A stretch of DNA of 64,000 nt. Source: Oceanobacillus sp. FSL K6-2867 (GTDB lineage Bacteria; Bacillota; Bacilli; Bacillales; Amphibacillaceae). Numbering within the stretch: the stretch's first letter is position 1; each line of letters starts with the position of its first letter. The stretch spans positions 1-64,000 of the forward strand of contig NZ_CP150144.1 in NCBI RefSeq assembly GCF_037963145.1, written 5' to 3'. This document shows positions 18,192 to 27,690 of this stretch, piece by piece. The notes below the pieces were generated by a model. That model had not been told where the DNA came from. It searched no databases and worked only from the letters and a program-made list of their open reading frames with translations. The translations under genes were made by a program, and so were the position numbers.

Positions 18192-20324
18192 TTAATTTCC
18201 CTCCTTCGATGGATATTGAATTCTAGAATGAAAAATCCCTTTTAATGATTCAATAATTGTTCGATGAATAACATGTAACTCCTTTAATGTTAAAGGACTT
18301 TCATCCAATTGTCCATCAGCGAGCCGGCTTTTTACAATGGAAGCTACAATCTCTTCAATTTTCTCAGTTGTAGGTTCTTTCAAAGAGCGGACTGCTGCTT
18401 CAACCGAGTCACAAATGCAAATAATGGCAGCTTCTTTCGTCTGCGGCTTCGGTCCCGGATATCTGAATATGGATTCTTCAACATCTGGATTGATGTCCTT
18501 CTCTTTGTAATAGAAAAATTTCAATAATGATGTGCCGTGATGCTGTTTTGCAATATCAATAATTTCTTTTGGCATTTTATGTTCTTCCAGCAGATTTGCT
18601 CCATCGTATGGGTGCCGAATAATAATTTCTGCACTTTTTTTCGGATCAAGAAAGTCATGTGGATTGCGAACAGATAATTGATTTTCTATAAAATAATGCG
18701 GCTGCACGGTTTTACCTAAGTCATGATAATAAGCTCCAACTCTGGCCAACAGTCCATTTGCACCAATTGCTTCACATGCTGTTTCACTAATATTTGCTAC
18801 CATGACAGAATGATGGTAAGTTCCTGGCGATTCTGTTAGCAGCTTTTTCAAAAGCGGTTGATTTGGACTAGAAAGCTGAAGTAATTTTATATCTGAAAGT
18901 ATCCCAAGTATTGTTTCAAAAAATGGAAGCAAGCCGATAGCTAATACAGTCGCCAAAATCGCAGATGCAAGCCCAAAGCTTGTATGTACAAATAGATCAA
19001 ACCAGGAATATTTTTCAAAGGAAAGAAATAAGAATAGTAATACAGTAACAATATTGACAAGTGCTACGCCTAGCCCTGTCTTTAATATGGTAAGTCGGTC
19101 CTTAACATTCATTAAAAAGATAATACCAGCTAATTGACTGACAAGAAAGTAAATCCCAGCTTCTACATTTAAAGATCCTGCTATTTGTCCATTAAAAATA
19201 ACACTTCCTAAAATAGCATAAAGTATAGATAACACAATAGCTAATCTCTCATTGACTAACATTTTAATTAGGATAACACCTGTAGCAATTGGTGTAACGA
19301 AAAAAAGCTGATTGGATTGTGTTGTATAGATACTAATAATCTTCAACAAGGCAACGACAATAATGCTAATAAAAAAGATTGCAAGCACTTTTGCAAAGTT
19401 CCATTTGTTTTGCTTAGATAAATGATACATCTCAATAGCAATAAATCCACAAATCATCACAATAAGCAACGCCAGACCAATCACTGGATAAATGTTACTT
19501 TGCTCGTCTAACAATCCGACAAGATCAAGCTTTTCATATATTTCATTTGTTATTGTTTGTCCTTCTCTGACAATTACTTCACCAGCACGAATTATAGCTG
19601 GATCAACACTGCTTGCGGCCTCTTTTCTAGCTTCTGAGGTTTTTTCCACATCAAAAAAGGAATTCTCCACCACAGCAAAATCGGTAAGCTCCATTAATGG
19701 CTCCCTCAAGGTTTCTTCTATGTCCGCATATTCTATATGCTGATTCACGTTTGCTTTTGCTGTTTCTAAATTCTCTGTACGGACACCATTGTTTAACGTT
19801 TCCTCAATCGCTTCTGCTAGTATTTCTTTTCCCGTATTCAGCTCATCTTCGCTGAATTGTAAAAGGTGTAGCAATGTACCATCTTTCACAGAGCTGCTTA
19901 TTTCATCCGATAAAACTTGCTTTAACTGGATTACTTTTTCTTGATCTGTAAGAGGCGCAGCTGTTTTCTTTTCATTGCGTTTACCTTTACTTTCTTCTTC
20001 TAATTTTAAGATGCCATCAAATATTTCCTCAACAAAGCTAACCTGCTCCATCGTAACTTCATTAGATATACTATATCTATCTTGAACAGATTGAACCGTT
20101 TCTCTTGTTTTTCGTTCCGTTTCTTGTTCATTTTCAATTGTAATAGGAGAACGAATCGTCTCATTTGCATTACTAAATCGTTCAATATCATAAATTTCTG
20201 TTTGAACATTGTTCAGCGTTATAAAAAAGAAAATGAAACCTAATAAAACCACCGGCAATAATATCATTAGCCAGCTATGTTTTTTACTTAATGTTTCAAG
20301 GCTTTTTCTTATTCGCTCCTTCAT
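18192..20324 (-). CDS. pgpH: PgpH-type HD-domain cyclic-di-AMP phosphodiesterase (YqfF)
   Basis: This 710-residue membrane protein has an N-terminal membrane span (about 20-38) and a large extracellular 7TMR-HDED domain (about 40-275). A seven-span 7TM region (about 275-470) and a cytoplasmic HD phosphohydrolase domain follow. HHSVMVANISETA and YYHDLGKT carry the metal-binding His/Asp residues. The family hydrolyses cyclic di-AMP, a second messenger for potassium and cell-wall homeostasis. It is immediately upstream of ybeY and downstream of phoH, as in B. subtilis. Confidence 0.94.
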   Translation of the reverse strand: MKERIRKSLETLSKKHSWLMILLPVVLLGFIFFFITLNNVQTEIYDIERFSNANETIRSPITIENEQETERKTRETVQSVQDRYSISNEVTMEQVSFVEEIFDGILKLEEESKGKRNEKKTAAPLTDQEKVIQLKQVLSDEISSSVKDGTLLHLLQFSEDELNTGKEILAEAIEETLNNGVRTENLETAKANVNQHIEYADIEETLREPLMELTDFAVVENSFFDVEKTSEARKEAASSVDPAIIRAGEVIVREGQTITNEIYEKLDLVGLLDEQSNIYPVIGLALLIVMICGFIAIEMYHLSKQNKWNFAKVLAIFFISIIVVALLKIISIYTTQSNQLFFVTPIATGVILIKMLVNERLAIVLSILYAILGSVIFNGQIAGSLNVEAGIYFLVSQLAGIIFLMNVKDRLTILKTGLGVALVNIVTVLLFLFLSFEKYSWFDLFVHTSFGLASAILATVLAIGLLPFFETILGILSDIKLLQLSSPNQPLLKKLLTESPGTYHHSVMVANISETACEAIGANGLLARVGAYYHDLGKTVQPHYFIENQLSVRNPHDFLDPKKSAEIIIRHPYDGANLLEEHKMPKEIIDIAKQHHGTSLLKFFYYKEKDINPDVEESIFRYPGPKPQTKEAAIICICDSVEAAVRSLKEPTTEKIEEIVASIVKSRLADGQLDESPLTLKELHVIHRTIIESLKGIFHSRIQYPSKEGN

Positions 20325-20533
20325 TCTTATCCCCCCATTTTATACGCATTAACGGGCAATAAATACCCCCGCTTTTAAGCGTAAGGGAACCAAAATATGT
20401 AAATATGCAGAGGTAAACAGCCCGTAAATTTTTGAATCTGTTGAAAGGCCTTTAAGTAATTTCTTGTGGTGCAATCATTCAGTCGATGCCCAAGTGATCC
20501 TCACGTATAATTTTACTTTACCAGACAGCTATA

Positions 20534-20566
20534 CAGAAATAAGACCCAAATAGCTCAGGGTCTTAC
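20534..20566 (-). terminator. Hairpin terminator after phoH
   Basis: On the minus strand AAGACCC and GGGTCTT pair around a ten-base loop, followed by ATTTCTG. The T-run is short, so read-through into pgpH is possible. Confidence 0.55.
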
Positions 20567-20583
20567 CTGTTTATTAATTCATT

Positions 20584-21543
20584 TTAGTTTTCAGTTTCAT
20601 ATGCCGCAATAATACGTTGAACTAATGGATGTCTTACAACATCCGTTTCATTCAAATGCACTAAGGAAATTCCATCGATAGATGACAATAGCTGCTGTGC
20701 AATGTGCAAACCAGATTTAACCCCTTTTGGTAAATCAATTTGCGTGATATCCCCGGTAATAACCATTTTTGAACCGAAGCCCAATCTGGTTAAAAACATC
20801 TTCATTTGTGCTGGTGTAGTATTTTGTGCTTCATCTAAAATAACAAATGCATCATCCAGCGTCCGCCCGCGCATGTAGGCAAGTGGGGCAATTTCTATCG
20901 TCTCTCTCTCGATCAAACGCTGTGTGTGCTCAGAGCCCAGCACATCATGAAGCGCATCATATAAAGGCCTTAAATAAGGATCTACCTTCTCCTTTAAGTC
21001 TCCTGGCAGAAATCCGAGACTTTCACCAGCTTCCACTGCTGGACGTGTGAGAATAATTCGTTTAACAAATCCATTTTTTAAAGCATGGACTGCCATTACT
21101 ACAGCTAGATATGTTTTACCAGTCCCAGCTGGACCGATTCCAAAGACAAGATCATTTGCTTTAATTGCAGCAATATAGTTTTTTTGACCAAGTGTTTTTA
21201 CACGAATTGATTTGCCTTTTACATTTTTCGTAATTTCATCTTCGAAAAGCGCTTCTAGTTGTTTAATTTCACCTTTTTTTGCTAAATCAACAGCGTAAAC
21301 GACATCACGTTCAGAAATGGTTTGTCCTTTTCTTATAACAGATAAAAGTGTTAGAAGAATTTCTTGCACAAGCGCAATAGCTTCTTCTGAACCAGAAACA
21401 CGAACAGCTTCCCCACGAGACACGATTGACACGTTTAAAAGGTTTTCAAGCTGCTTGAGGTGCTTGTCGTTTATGCCGAATAATGCGAGCGCTTCATTCG
21501 TACCTGTTAATTGCAAGTCAATTTCAATTAAGTTACCTGGCAT
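20584..21543 (-). CDS. phoH: PhoH-like ATPase
   Basis: A 319-residue cytoplasmic P-loop ATPase of the PhoH family, related to the NTPase part of superfamily 1 helicases. An N-terminal KH-like segment (about 1-70) is followed by FGIGPAGTGKTYLA (Walker A near 135), RPAVEAGESLGFLPGD and VILDEAQNTTPAQM (Walker B). The tail contains VITGDITQIDLP. Its cellular role is linked to RNA metabolism but is not settled. The start is only two bases from the end of yqfD, so the two are coupled. Confidence 0.95.
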   Translation of the reverse strand: MPGNLIEIDLQLTGTNEALALFGINDKHLKQLENLLNVSIVSRGEAVRVSGSEEAIALVQEILLTLLSVIRKGQTISERDVVYAVDLAKKGEIKQLEALFEDEITKNVKGKSIRVKTLGQKNYIAAIKANDLVFGIGPAGTGKTYLAVVMAVHALKNGFVKRIILTRPAVEAGESLGFLPGDLKEKVDPYLRPLYDALHDVLGSEHTQRLIERETIEIAPLAYMRGRTLDDAFVILDEAQNTTPAQMKMFLTRLGFGSKMVITGDITQIDLPKGVKSGLHIAQQLLSSIDGISLVHLNETDVVRHPLVQRIIAAYETEN

Positions 21544-21545
21544 AA

Positions 21546-22778
21546 TCAGTCTCCTTGATTTAATGGTTCTACTCTTACAATATTTTCTTCAACTGAAACA
21601 AATAGGGTTAAGTTAACTTTACCATGCTCTATACTTTCATGCAAAACTTTTTCAGACAATATTTTTGCATCTGCACCTAATTCATTCTGCAGTTGAATAA
21701 TAGCCTGATCAATCCCTGCTTGGATTGCTTCTTCTTTCGTTCGGCTTACTTTATTATACATCTTTTCGCTTAAAATGGTTTCAACAAATTCAATTGGGAG
21801 CTCCCATTTGAAAAAACGCAGGTTATTATGATGTGATTCCCGATGAATTTCATTATAATCAGGCTCTCCAAATCCCCAGATTGGCATTTGAAATTCACCT
21901 GTTTTGAGATAATATTTCTTTTTTTGATTTCCCGTTATCTCTTCATAATTAAATTCCAGTGGTACCTTAACGGAAACCTCATACCATGTATTTGCTATAA
22001 TCTCAGCTTCAGCAGCAACTAACTCCTTAGCTTGTTCCTGCCGTTCTTCTGTTTCGTTTTCTTCGTCTTCAGATAACTCTTGTCCTTTCAATATTCCAGA
22101 TACCAATAAATCACCAGGTTCTACATAGTCATTTACTTGAACATGAGAAGTCCCTTTTGATACATACAAATTTGTAATCACACCTTTTTTGGCAGCTACT
22201 AAATTTCGCGGCTGTTTTGGGTCGGCTTCTTCAACCACAACCTTTTCTACCCCCTCTAAGTAAAAGGTTGTCCCTTTTTGATCTACCCCAGCCCAAAGCA
22301 GCTCAGGTACATCTTTCATTAACTTTTGCTGAATCACGGTTGGTGGATCCAATGAAAAAAGCCATGCCCCTGGATGGATTCCATAACTATCTAACTGCTT
22401 GTCTATTTTTTCTTCGATATCTTTTGGGACCCCGCTGATTTTTACTTCCCAAATAATATTCGATAAAAAAAAGAAAAGAAGTACACTGAAAAATAATCCA
22501 AGTACCAATGGCTTCTTTTTTAAAAAACTTCTAAATAAAAATGGATAACCATTTTTTCCAACGAATTTTATTTTATATATCGTTTTCCTTCTGATTTGTT
22601 TCATTTGTTTTATATCCGAAAGCTTTATATTACCCTCACATAAATCGTTATCTTTTTTTCGCACGTCCCAAACAGAAATCCCGGCATTCGCACATTTTTG
22701 GAAAAACATCTCAGGAGCTGTTCCTTTTACTTGTATTGTTACATAGCCACTTATTGTTTTACTATTTACATGCTTCAA
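21546..22778 (-). CDS. yqfD: Sporulation protein YqfD
   Basis: This is a member of the YqfD/SpoIV-like family, made in the mother cell under sigma-E and needed for efficient sporulation. A soluble N-terminal domain (about 1-85) precedes a membrane span (PLVLGLFFSVLLFFFLSNII). A long extracellular/intermembrane part follows, with a Glu-rich insert (EDEENETEERQEQ) near residue 225. I start it at TTG 22778 (410 residues) because AGGAGG ends six bases upstream. The ATG at 22784 touches the AGGAGG and TTG 22799 has no site. It follows yqfC by 25 bases. Confidence 0.9.
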   Translation of the reverse strand: MKHVNSKTISGYVTIQVKGTAPEMFFQKCANAGISVWDVRKKDNDLCEGNIKLSDIKQMKQIRRKTIYKIKFVGKNGYPFLFRSFLKKKPLVLGLFFSVLLFFFLSNIIWEVKISGVPKDIEEKIDKQLDSYGIHPGAWLFSLDPPTVIQQKLMKDVPELLWAGVDQKGTTFYLEGVEKVVVEEADPKQPRNLVAAKKGVITNLYVSKGTSHVQVNDYVEPGDLLVSGILKGQELSEDEENETEERQEQAKELVAAEAEIIANTWYEVSVKVPLEFNYEEITGNQKKKYYLKTGEFQMPIWGFGEPDYNEIHRESHHNNLRFFKWELPIEFVETILSEKMYNKVSRTKEEAIQAGIDQAIIQLQNELGADAKILSEKVLHESIEHGKVNLTLFVSVEENIVRVEPLNQGD

Positions 22779-22803
22779 TTGCATCCTCCTCTTGTTCAAG
22801 GTT

Positions 22804-23085
22804 TTAGCTCCCTAGGAATTTGACTTCTGAGATGGTCCCTTCAAGTAGAATTTCCTTAGGAAGCATCATTTTCAGTACAAAGGAAGTACCCTTAATTTGA
22901 ACATATCCATTATTCGTTTTTAACTTTAGTTCGTTTTCAGAATAAACAGCTAGGCCTTGATGGTTTTCGATGTATAAATGAATATTTCCAATTACTGTAA
23001 TTCTGGGCATTTCAAGGATGATGTCAGAAGGAAGAGAGAATTGTTCCGTTAACAAGGTGCGTAATCTTTGTTGCCATTTTGCCAA
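22804..23085 (-). CDS. yqfC: Sporulation protein YqfC
   Basis: A 93-residue protein of the YqfC family, co-transcribed with yqfD in the mother cell during sporulation. LPSDIILEMPRITVIGNIHL and LLEGTISEVKFLGS match the conserved blocks I recall for YqfC. The chosen start is TTG 23085, preceded by GAGGGGGGATCATCA. It gives AKWQQRLRTLL at the N terminus, just like the family. A CATACAT string upstream could be a sigma-E -10 element, but I cannot find a matching -35. Confidence 0.88.
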   Translation of the reverse strand: MAKWQQRLRTLLTEQFSLPSDIILEMPRITVIGNIHLYIENHQGLAVYSENELKLKTNNGYVQIKGTSFVLKMMLPKEILLEGTISEVKFLGS

Positions 23086-23214
23086 TGATGATCCCCCCTC
23101 ACATACATATGTATGAAAGTGCTTGAAACATAAGAACAAAATGCGTGATAAAATAAGTGAGTTTTATACCAGCTGGTAAATTAGATTAAATATAAACTTC
23201 GAACTAATTGCTGT

Positions 23215-23395
23215 GTTAGGAGCAACTGTCGCCGTCAGGGATTGCTTCAGGCAGTCGCTTTCCGCGGTCACGTCTTCAGCCTCCTCAAGAAAACCACTCT
23301 GCTCACGTCTGGAAACATGCTGTTCCCGCAGGACAAGGAATGCTTCGTAAGCATTTACATCATATTTTCGAGGAGGCACCGTGCTCACCCGGACT
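23215..23395 (-). repeat. Bacillaceae GC-rich intergenic repeat, first family (second copy)
   Basis: Read on the minus strand it contains CCTGCGGGAACAGCATG, GAGGAGGCTGAAGACGTGAC, CGCGGAAAGCGACTGCC and TGAAGCAATCCCTGACGGCG. This is the same motif order as the element at 1-150. It lies directly upstream of yqfC and would be transcribed with it if the promoter were further away. A 74-codon open frame inside it lacks any protein-like features. Confidence 0.65.
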
Positions 23396-23449
23396 AGTTA
23401 GAACACAATACTGTTTATATTTTTAACCCATATCATTTATAGTGAACCA

Positions 23450-23590
23450 ATACTAGCGCAGGAAATATACGTAGACTCCTACGGTGGGAAGGGCATCGGT
23501 GAGACTACGCAGTGCGGTAGCACAAGGAGGCTCACCAGCCCCCTAAGGTGCGTGAAATATATTTCCGGAGCGGGTATACGTTCAATCCAT
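23450..23590 (+). repeat. Bacillaceae GC-rich intergenic repeat, second family
   Basis: Plus-strand signature: GCGCAGGAAATATACGTAGA, CTCCTACGGTGGGAA, GGCATCGGTGAGACTACGCA, GTGCGGTAGCACAAGGAGGC and TGAAATATATTTCCGGAGCG. It begins with AGGAAATATACGTAG and ends with TGAAATATATTTCCGGAGCG, so the outer parts can pair as a large stem. I know this type as an abundant intergenic repeat in Bacillus relatives. It is clearly different from its neighbour at 23215-23395. Confidence 0.65.
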
Positions 23591-23623
23591 AGTTGACACT
23601 AGTCCGCAGTTTCTTTCAATGCA

Positions 23624-23672
23624 ATAAAAAAACCACTGCTACATAAGTCTATAGGCTTATGTAGCAGTGGTT
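23624..23672 (-). terminator. Strong terminator after the yqfB-like gene
   Basis: A perfect 17-base stem (AACCACTGCTACATAAG with its complement) around an eight-base loop is followed on the minus strand by seven T residues. It isolates the nfeD-floA-yqfB run from the repeats and yqfC. Confidence 0.93.
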
Positions 23673-23681
23673 AGCTTCAAT

Positions 23682-24197
23682 TTATTTGATTCGATCGTCT
23701 AATACGCTTTTATATGACTTTTTAGCTCTGGGTGGTCCTAGTATTTCTGACATGATAATGCCATTAACTAATCCTTTTGCACCCAAGTTGCCAACTACTT
23801 GTTTCCTAAGTCTTTCTTGTTTTTTACTTGTTTCTTTCTCGGGTTCAAGTAAAATACTTCCGCTATCCGCCTGTAGCTTCAAATCTTCAATTTTTGAATT
23901 TGAAATAGCGCTATACTTACTAGCCAGCTTCTCCATTTGCTGCTTTTGCTGCTCTGCAATTGACGCAGTTGATACCGTATCTCGTGGTCCTTCTTCACGA
24001 TATACTCGCCGCTCTGCTACAGGCTGCGGCTTACGATCTGGAGTTCTTTCTGATACTGTCCTTCTCGGCCTTTGTGGAGGTGCTTTTTTCTTCTCTTTTT
24101 CTTGTTGCTTCTGCTTCTCATTCGAGTTGTTAAAAAAGCCGATAATCCCTGAAATAATAATGATAATTATGAAGAGGTTATCGAAAATCCAGTCCAT
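23682..24197 (-). CDS. YqfB-position membrane-anchored protein (unknown function)
   Basis: A 171-residue protein with one N-terminal hydrophobic segment (LFIIIIIISGIIGFF, about 7-24). A long charged region follows, rich in Lys, Arg, Pro and Gln (about 26-110), and then a small folded-looking end (GAKGLVNGIIMSEILGPPRAKK). It is placed 30 bases after floA, where B. subtilis has yqfB, and likely belongs to the same operon and membrane domain. I do not recognise a domain of known function. The hydrophobic-anchor-plus-linker layout suggests a scaffold or adaptor at the membrane. Confidence 0.72.
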   Translation of the reverse strand: MDWIFDNLFIIIIIISGIIGFFNNSNEKQKQQEKEKKKAPPQRPRRTVSERTPDRKPQPVAERRVYREEGPRDTVSTASIAEQQKQQMEKLASKYSAISNSKIEDLKLQADSGSILLEPEKETSKKQERLRKQVVGNLGAKGLVNGIIMSEILGPPRAKKSYKSVLDDRIK

Positions 24198-24227
24198 CAG
24201 ACCCCTCCTTCAATTTCATGATGATCA

Positions 24228-25220
24228 TTATTTTTGATCATCTTCATTGCTATCTTTAGTTAATTTGCCAATTGTATCACGCATACCGGTATCAGCATCA
24301 ATGTTTTTATAATTCATGTAATCCATAACACCCATTTTTCCTGAGCGCAATGCTTCAGCAAGCGCTCTTGGTACATCCGCTTCAGCTTCCACAACATGGG
24401 CGCGCATCTCTTGTGTTCTTGCAACCATTTCCTGTTCTTGGGCAACAGCCATTGCGCGACGTTCTTCGGCTTTTGCTTGTGCAATATTTTTATCCGCCTC
24501 TGCTTGGTCTGTTTGAAGGATAGCTCCAATGTTTTTGCCGATATCCACATCAGCAATATCAATCGATAGTATTTCAAAGGCTGTTCCTGAATCAAGACCT
24601 TTACTTAATACTGTTTGTGAAATCGAATCTGGATTTTCTAATACTTTTGCATGTGTATCAGAACTACCAATTGTACTTACAACACCTTCACCGACACGAG
24701 CGATAACTGTTTCTTCTCCAGCTCCCCCGACAAGTCGATCTATGTTTGCACGTACAGTAATTCTTGCAAGTGCTTTTACTTCAATACCATCCATCGCGAT
24801 ACCTGCAATAAATGGAGTTTCAATAACTTTCGGATTTACACTCATTTGAACAGCTTCTAATACATCACGACCTGCTAGGTCAATTGCAGCTCCACGTTCA
24901 AATGGAAGCTCAATGTTTGCACGGTGGGCAGCAATTAAAGCATTTACTACTCTATCGACGTTTCCACCTGCTAAGTAATGACTTTCCAATTGGTTTGTTT
25001 TTACATTCAAGCCTGCTTTATGTGCTTTAATTAAAGGATTGATTACACGATTTGGTACAACTCGACGCAATCGCATTCCAATTAATGTAAAGATACTGAC
25101 CTTTACTCCAGCAGCTAAGGCACTGATCCACAGCGCAACTGGTACGAACGTGAATAAAATTGCCACAGCAATTAGGATTACCGCAATAATAATAAGCGGC
25201 ATTAGTTCTGTTAATGACAT
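24228..25220 (-). CDS. floA: Flotillin-like protein FloA
   Basis: FloA (330 residues) organises functional membrane microdomains ('lipid rafts') in Bacillus and oligomerises in the membrane. It has an N-terminal membrane segment (about 6-45). The conserved FloA core follows ([30 protein letters not shown], here spanning about 65-95, quoted in two blocks: [13 protein letters not shown] and [15 protein letters not shown]). A helical region rich in Ala, Glu and Gln near 240-300 drives oligomerisation. It follows nfeD by 33 bases; NfeD and FloA work as a pair. Confidence 0.95.
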   Translation of the reverse strand: MSLTELMPLIIIAVILIAVAILFTFVPVALWISALAAGVKVSIFTLIGMRLRRVVPNRVINPLIKAHKAGLNVKTNQLESHYLAGGNVDRVVNALIAAHRANIELPFERGAAIDLAGRDVLEAVQMSVNPKVIETPFIAGIAMDGIEVKALARITVRANIDRLVGGAGEETVIARVGEGVVSTIGSSDTHAKVLENPDSISQTVLSKGLDSGTAFEILSIDIADVDIGKNIGAILQTDQAEADKNIAQAKAEERRAMAVAQEQEMVARTQEMRAHVVEAEADVPRALAEALRSGKMGVMDYMNYKNIDADTGMRDTIGKLTKDSNEDDQK

Positions 25221-25253
25221 TAAAATTCCTCCTTGTATTTTTCATCCATTTCA

Positions 25254-26594
25254 TTATACTTCTCTAACTACGACACGAACTCCTTCAACCCTTACCACTT
25301 TAACGGATTTATTTCGATCAATAAAGCTTCCTTCTGAAACAATATCAATCCGCTCACCGTCAAACTCACCAATCCCTGATGGTCTTAAAGGCGTGACAGT
25401 ACTCCCTTCTATACCGATTAGCTCCAGGCGATTTACGGATGATACATATCCTTGCTCTGTTGCTGTGCTATCTCTAAGAATAATATGCCGAAAAACACCT
25501 TTGTCCATGCCTATTCGTCTAAAAAGAATAACAGCAGCAATGAGCGTAACAAGAAATGCAATTCCAATACTCATTGACATATGGCCTAAATCGTATCCTG
25601 ACATAAATAATGAGCTGATGATTGCTCCAATACCAAGAAGCCCTAAAATCCCTCCTGGGACAAAGAATTCAGCTACAATTAAAATAATTCCTAATATAAG
25701 TAGTACGACCGCTTCCATACCTGCAAGTCCTGCAACAATATGGCCATAGAAAAATAATAACAGAGAAACAATCCCCATAATTCCAGGTACTCCAAACCCT
25801 GGCGAATAAAGCTCCACGATTAAACCGAGACTTGCCACTGATAGTAAAATTGGAATCACAATTGGGTTTGTCAGAAATCGCGCAACCTCCTCCGCAATAC
25901 TCGGTTCTGTCTCTATTATTGCAGCGTTCGACAAGCCAAGTTCATGAAGCAATTCCACTCGATCATCCACAATCCCATCGGCATAACCAACTTCTTCAGC
26001 ATCTGCTGGTCCCAGTGTTAAAAATCTGCCTTCTGGTGCCCCGTACTCGGGAAGATCGATACTGCTATCAGCCATTGCTAAGGCATAAAGCGGATCTCTC
26101 CCAGTAGATTCAGCGGCACTTTTCATTGCTGCAAACCATGCTGATTGAGCTTTTTCATCTGCTGCTGTACCATCAGAATTAATTACACCGCTTGCTCCCA
26201 TTGTTGCATGTGGCTTAAAGTAAATGGTTTCAGAGAATAACGCGATATAAGAACCAGCTGATAATGCCTCATTCACGATAAATGCCGTAGTCGGAATTGG
26301 CAAATCCTGGATGATTTGACCAATTTGACCTGCCGCATCAACCCTGCCACCTGGTGTATCGATTTCGAAAATAATATGATCTGCACCGGCTTCAACTGCT
26401 TCCGACGTTGTTCGCTTTAGAAAGGCCTCTAATCCTCGTTCTACTTCTCGTTCAATAGGTATAACATAAACAGACTTCCCTGCACCCTGCTCCTCCGCAC
26501 TAGCGACAGCAAGATTATTTGAAACGTGGAAAATAATCGCTGCGAAAATAGCTGTAATTATAAGTATGTATTGTTTAAATCGTTTCCCAGACAT
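25254..26594 (-). CDS. nfeD: Long-form NfeD membrane protease-like protein (YqeZ)
   Basis: A 446-residue protein with a signal-like N-terminal segment (about 8-30) and a ClpP-class serine protease domain (about 40-230). IDTPGGRVDAAG and EALSAGSYIALFS carry the probable nucleophile serine, with HATMGASGVI after it. Four or five membrane spans (about 245-375) and a C-terminal OB-like NfeD domain follow (about 385-446). Partner of FloA; B. subtilis YqeZ helps resist the antimicrobial peptide sublancin. It is first of the nfeD-floA-yqfB run. Confidence 0.93.
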   Translation of the reverse strand: MSGKRFKQYILIITAIFAAIIFHVSNNLAVASAEEQGAGKSVYVIPIEREVERGLEAFLKRTTSEAVEAGADHIIFEIDTPGGRVDAAGQIGQIIQDLPIPTTAFIVNEALSAGSYIALFSETIYFKPHATMGASGVINSDGTAADEKAQSAWFAAMKSAAESTGRDPLYALAMADSSIDLPEYGAPEGRFLTLGPADAEEVGYADGIVDDRVELLHELGLSNAAIIETEPSIAEEVARFLTNPIVIPILLSVASLGLIVELYSPGFGVPGIMGIVSLLLFFYGHIVAGLAGMEAVVLLILGIILIVAEFFVPGGILGLLGIGAIISSLFMSGYDLGHMSMSIGIAFLVTLIAAVILFRRIGMDKGVFRHIILRDSTATEQGYVSSVNRLELIGIEGSTVTPLRPSGIGEFDGERIDIVSEGSFIDRNKSVKVVRVEGVRVVVREV

Positions 26595-26854
26595 TATTAC
26601 TCACCTCCCTCAGCCTGTTACCAAATAATACGAAAGCGGTATTGGATTGGTTTCATTTTTCAACAAAAAGAAAAGAATAAAATATTGCTATTTTCTGTAT
26701 CGCACCATCGTATCTTTCTTATCAGCTTAGCGACTAGCAAGTTCTCTACCAGGAGTTATGTCATAATTAGATACTATCATAATCTTTTCTTCAGAGAAAC
26801 TTTGAGGGTGCTTCTCTTCCACATTTCCAATAGATAAAGTGTTTTTCGTAGATA
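26595..26854. other. Non-coding gap between yqeY and nfeD
   Basis: About 260 AT-rich bases without a credible gene. It contains the fragment CAGCTTAGCGACTAGCAAG (26723-26742), which matches the start of the repeat block at 11531 with one base change and one deletion. The nfeD promoter should lie here. Confidence 0.5.
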
Positions 26855-26890
26855 AGAAAAGAATCTCAAGCCTAATGACTTGAGATTCTT
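26855..26890 (-). terminator. Terminator of rpsU-yqeY
   Basis: On the minus strand AAGAATCTCAAG and CTTGAGATTCTT form a 12-base perfect stem around an eight-base loop, then TTCTT. It directly follows yqeY. Confidence 0.88.
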
Positions 26891-26897
26891 TAACTTA

Positions 26898-27344
26898 TTA
26901 TTGCAATTCTTGTTGTACCAGATTTTTTATTTGAGAGCCATCTGCTTGGCCTTTTACTTTTGGCATTACAGCGCCCATCACTTTACCCATATCTTTCATG
27001 GATGCAGCATTTACTTCCTGTATCGTTACACGGATAATTGAAAGTAATTCTTCATCCGAAAGTTGCTTCGGTAAATATTTTTGTAAAATTACCAATTCAT
27101 TTTCAAGCTTTTCAACTAAATCTTCACGTCCAGCAGATTTAAATTCTTGGAGGGAATCTTTCCGTTGTTTAACTTCTCTGGATAAAATTGTTAAATCTTC
27201 GTCCTCACTTAGTGTATCTTTACCAAGTTTAATCGATTCATTCTGGATAGAAGCTTTCACCATCCGAATAACGCTTAGTGTTTCTTTATCCTTATTCTTC
27301 ATAGCTTGCTTCATGTCTTGATTCAATCGATCAAGTAACGTCAT
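26898..27344 (-). CDS. yqeY: GatB/YqeY domain protein
   Basis: This 148-residue helical protein has the fold of the tail of GatB and so is thought to bind tRNA; no enzyme activity is established. Family pieces are SLIRMVKAS-like [39 protein letters not shown] and [18 protein letters not shown]. It begins 15 bases after rpsU, with which it forms a two-gene operon in most Firmicutes. Confidence 0.95.
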   Translation of the reverse strand: MTLLDRLNQDMKQAMKNKDKETLSVIRMVKASIQNESIKLGKDTLSEDEDLTILSREVKQRKDSLQEFKSAGREDLVEKLENELVILQKYLPKQLSDEELLSIIRVTIQEVNAASMKDMGKVMGAVMPKVKGQADGSQIKNLVQQELQ

Positions 27345-27359
27345 ACGCTTGCACCCTCT

Positions 27360-27536
27360 TTAGAATTTACGCTTTCTAGCAGCTTCAGATTTCTTCTTAC
27401 GTCTAACACTAGGCTTTTCATAGTGTTCACGTTTACGATATTCCTGTAGTGTACCGCTTTTTGACACACTGCGTTTGAAGCGACGAAGAGCATCCTCAAG
27501 AGACTCGTTTTTACGAACGCGAGTTGTATTTGACAT
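27360..27536 (-). CDS. rpsU: 30S ribosomal protein S21
   Basis: A small (58-residue) very basic ribosomal protein of the 30S subunit that helps mRNA binding. [19 protein letters not shown] and the lysine-rich end [16 protein letters not shown] are diagnostic. I start it at ATG 27536, preceded by GGAGGGAGGGAAATTAGC. A longer in-frame version from 27587 would add 17 residues foreign to the family. Confidence 0.97.
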   Translation of the reverse strand: MSNTTRVRKNESLEDALRRFKRSVSKSGTLQEYRKREHYEKPSVRRKKKSEAARKRKF

Positions 27537-27690
27537 GCTAATTTCCCTCCCTCCGAAGCACAAAACCAATTTATACCGACATGACACCTTTTCATGCCTT
27601 TTTAAAGTATAATATATTCCTACAATCTGGTCAACGATTATTTAACCAATTATACATGCAAATGCATCTTTTATTACAAATTTTGCTTAA

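Noticed and set aside
20325..20533. Possible small RNA or repeat fragment (ACGGGCAATAAATACCCCCG region) between pgpH and phoH
   Set aside because: Only a short patterned piece; no second copy in the window and no promoter or terminator pair supporting a transcript.
23164..23388. 74-codon minus-strand open frame between yqfC and the yqfB-like gene
   Set aside because: It lies wholly inside the GC-rich intergenic repeat and has no family resemblance.
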